In this document: positions 63,327 through 64,000 of the stretch, in pieces
Layout: the number at the start of each line of letters is the position of its first letter
How positions within the stretch are numbered: the first letter of the stretch is position 1
Source: Flavisolibacter tropicus
GTDB lineage: Bacteria > Bacteroidota > Bacteroidia > Chitinophagales > Chitinophagaceae
Length of the DNA stretch: 64,000 nucleotides
Assembly (NCBI RefSeq): GCF_001644645.1
Contig: NZ_CP011390.1
Coordinates: 3,778,001-3,842,000 of the forward strand
Direction: 5' to 3'
The notes under the pieces: generated by a model
Seen by the model: the letters and a program-made list of their open reading frames with translations, nothing else
Told to the model about the DNA's origin: nothing
Databases searched by the model: none
Program-made: the position numbers and the translations under genes

Positions 63327-64000
63327 TTATATCGCCGGCACATTGCCTTTTATCCACTCTAAGAGCTCATCGTGGATAAAGCCATTGCTGGCCACAATAC
63401 CGGGTTGGTAAGGAGAATAGGGGTCGCCTTTTAGGTTGGTGACTTTTCCTCCGGCTTCTTCAATAATAATAAAACCCGCAGCGCTATCCCAAGCTTGTAG
63501 CTTGTGTTCATAAAAGCCATCAAAGCGGCCACTAGCCACCCAGCACAGGTCAATAGCTGCTGAACCCAGGCGACGTACAGGAATACCGCGGCGAATAAAT
63601 CGTTCAAACACCTGCAGCGGACCGTTAGGCTCATCTAAATAGGTATAAGGAAAACCGGTAACCAGGCAAGAAGTAGCAACCTTTTCTTTTTTGCTTACGA
63701 AGATGGGCTTGTTGTTTAACGTAGCCCCCTGACCGCGCTCGGCAAAGAAAAACTCGTTCATGAAAGGGTTATACACGGCCCCCATGATCATCTGGCCATT
63801 ATGTTCAAGACCAATAGATACACAACAAAGAGGAATACGGTTGGCAAAGTTGACTGTGCCGTCTATAGGGTCAATGATCCACTTGTATTCAGAGTCCTGC
63901 ACAATCTCCCCGGCCTCTTCACTTAAAATATAATGATCGGGAAAATGCTCCTTAATCACTTCTATAATCGCTTTTTCCGAAGCATGATCCGCTTCTGTTA
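63327..64000 (-). CDS. suhB: Inositol monophosphatase family protein (SuhB-like), 5' end outside window
   Basis: The frame is open to the window end (TEADHASEKAIIEVI precedes HFPDHYILSEE), so the start lies beyond 64000. The metal-binding motifs SEEAG, WIIDPIDGTVNFANR and LQAWDSAAGFIIIEEAGG are intact. Acts on myo-inositol-1-phosphate and similar substrates, or as a ribosome-associated factor like SuhB. Confidence 0.9.
   Translation of the reverse strand, partial: TEADHASEKAIIEVIKEHFPDHYILSEEAGEIVQDSEYKWIIDPIDGTVNFANRIPLCCVSIGLEHNGQMIMGAVYNPFMNEFFFAERGQGATLNNKPIFVSKKEKVATSCLVTGFPYTYLDEPNGPLQVFERFIRRGIPVRRLGSAAIDLCWVASGRFDGFYEHKLQAWDSAAGFIIIEEAGGKVTNLKGDPYSPYQPGIVASNGFIHDELLEWIKGNVPAI

Overview
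The window looks like a chromosomal segment of a Bacteroidota bacterium, most likely a member of the Chitinophagaceae. The clues are the AT-leaning base composition, promoter elements of the form TTTG...TAnnTTTG, and family-typical proteins: an IPExxxVDY protein, a DUF2480 protein, a CtlX-type citrulline hydrolase, a long RecQ, a PpiD-like membrane foldase and FeoB/FeoA. No insertion sequence, prophage or CRISPR array was seen. Most genes are housekeeping or single-gene metabolic functions in short operons, often closed by strong bidirectional hairpin terminators.

Layout. 0-11 kb: the end of an unknown gene plus selD, the DNA glycosylase AlkC, ctlX with a pterin dehydratase, an M28 peptidase, FeoB, a class A beta-lactamase-like protein and an M20 amidohydrolase. 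11-20 kb: a frame-broken chromate transporter, nadD, feoA, ybeY, mnmG, a Pif1-like helicase, an OmpA lipoprotein and tRNA-Phe. 20-32 kb: recQ, the Kdo/GDP-mannose genes kdsD and manC, a nuclease, RidA, a frame-broken aminotransferase, nadA, a 565-bp non-coding region full of DnaA-box-like sequences, and ppiD. 32-46 kb: corA, rhomboid protease, kdsB, sterol desaturase-like protein, dnaN, a two-gene protease/YbjN-like unit, recX. 46-59 kb: accessory, secreted and signalling genes (S41 peptidase with a carbohydrate-binding-like domain, TPR protein, bestrophin, C39-like peptidase, kinase and two response regulators). 59-64 kb: omega-amidase, S41 lipoprotein, thiL, a decayed four-helix-bundle cassette and suhB, which runs off the window.

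The strongest system-level signal is chromosome replication. The DnaA-box cluster with an AT-rich flank at 28.8-29.4 kb is a good oriC candidate. Two perfect ParB-site (parS-like) palindromes lie between ybeY and mnmG about 14.6 kb away, and dnaN is about 11 kb away on the other side. Together they suggest that the window spans the origin and centromere region.

Other structure not explained by ordinary genes: an 11-bp-periodic inverted element in two diverged copies with paired (compensatory) changes; an 18-bp perfect inverted repeat bracketing the promoter region of an S41 peptidase, a candidate invertible switch; a perfect 42-bp palindrome; a five-copy 22-bp minisatellite; and an inverted-repeat-bounded four-helix-bundle pseudogene. 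Several genes are broken by single-base losses in short homopolymers, which may be real decay or assembly error.
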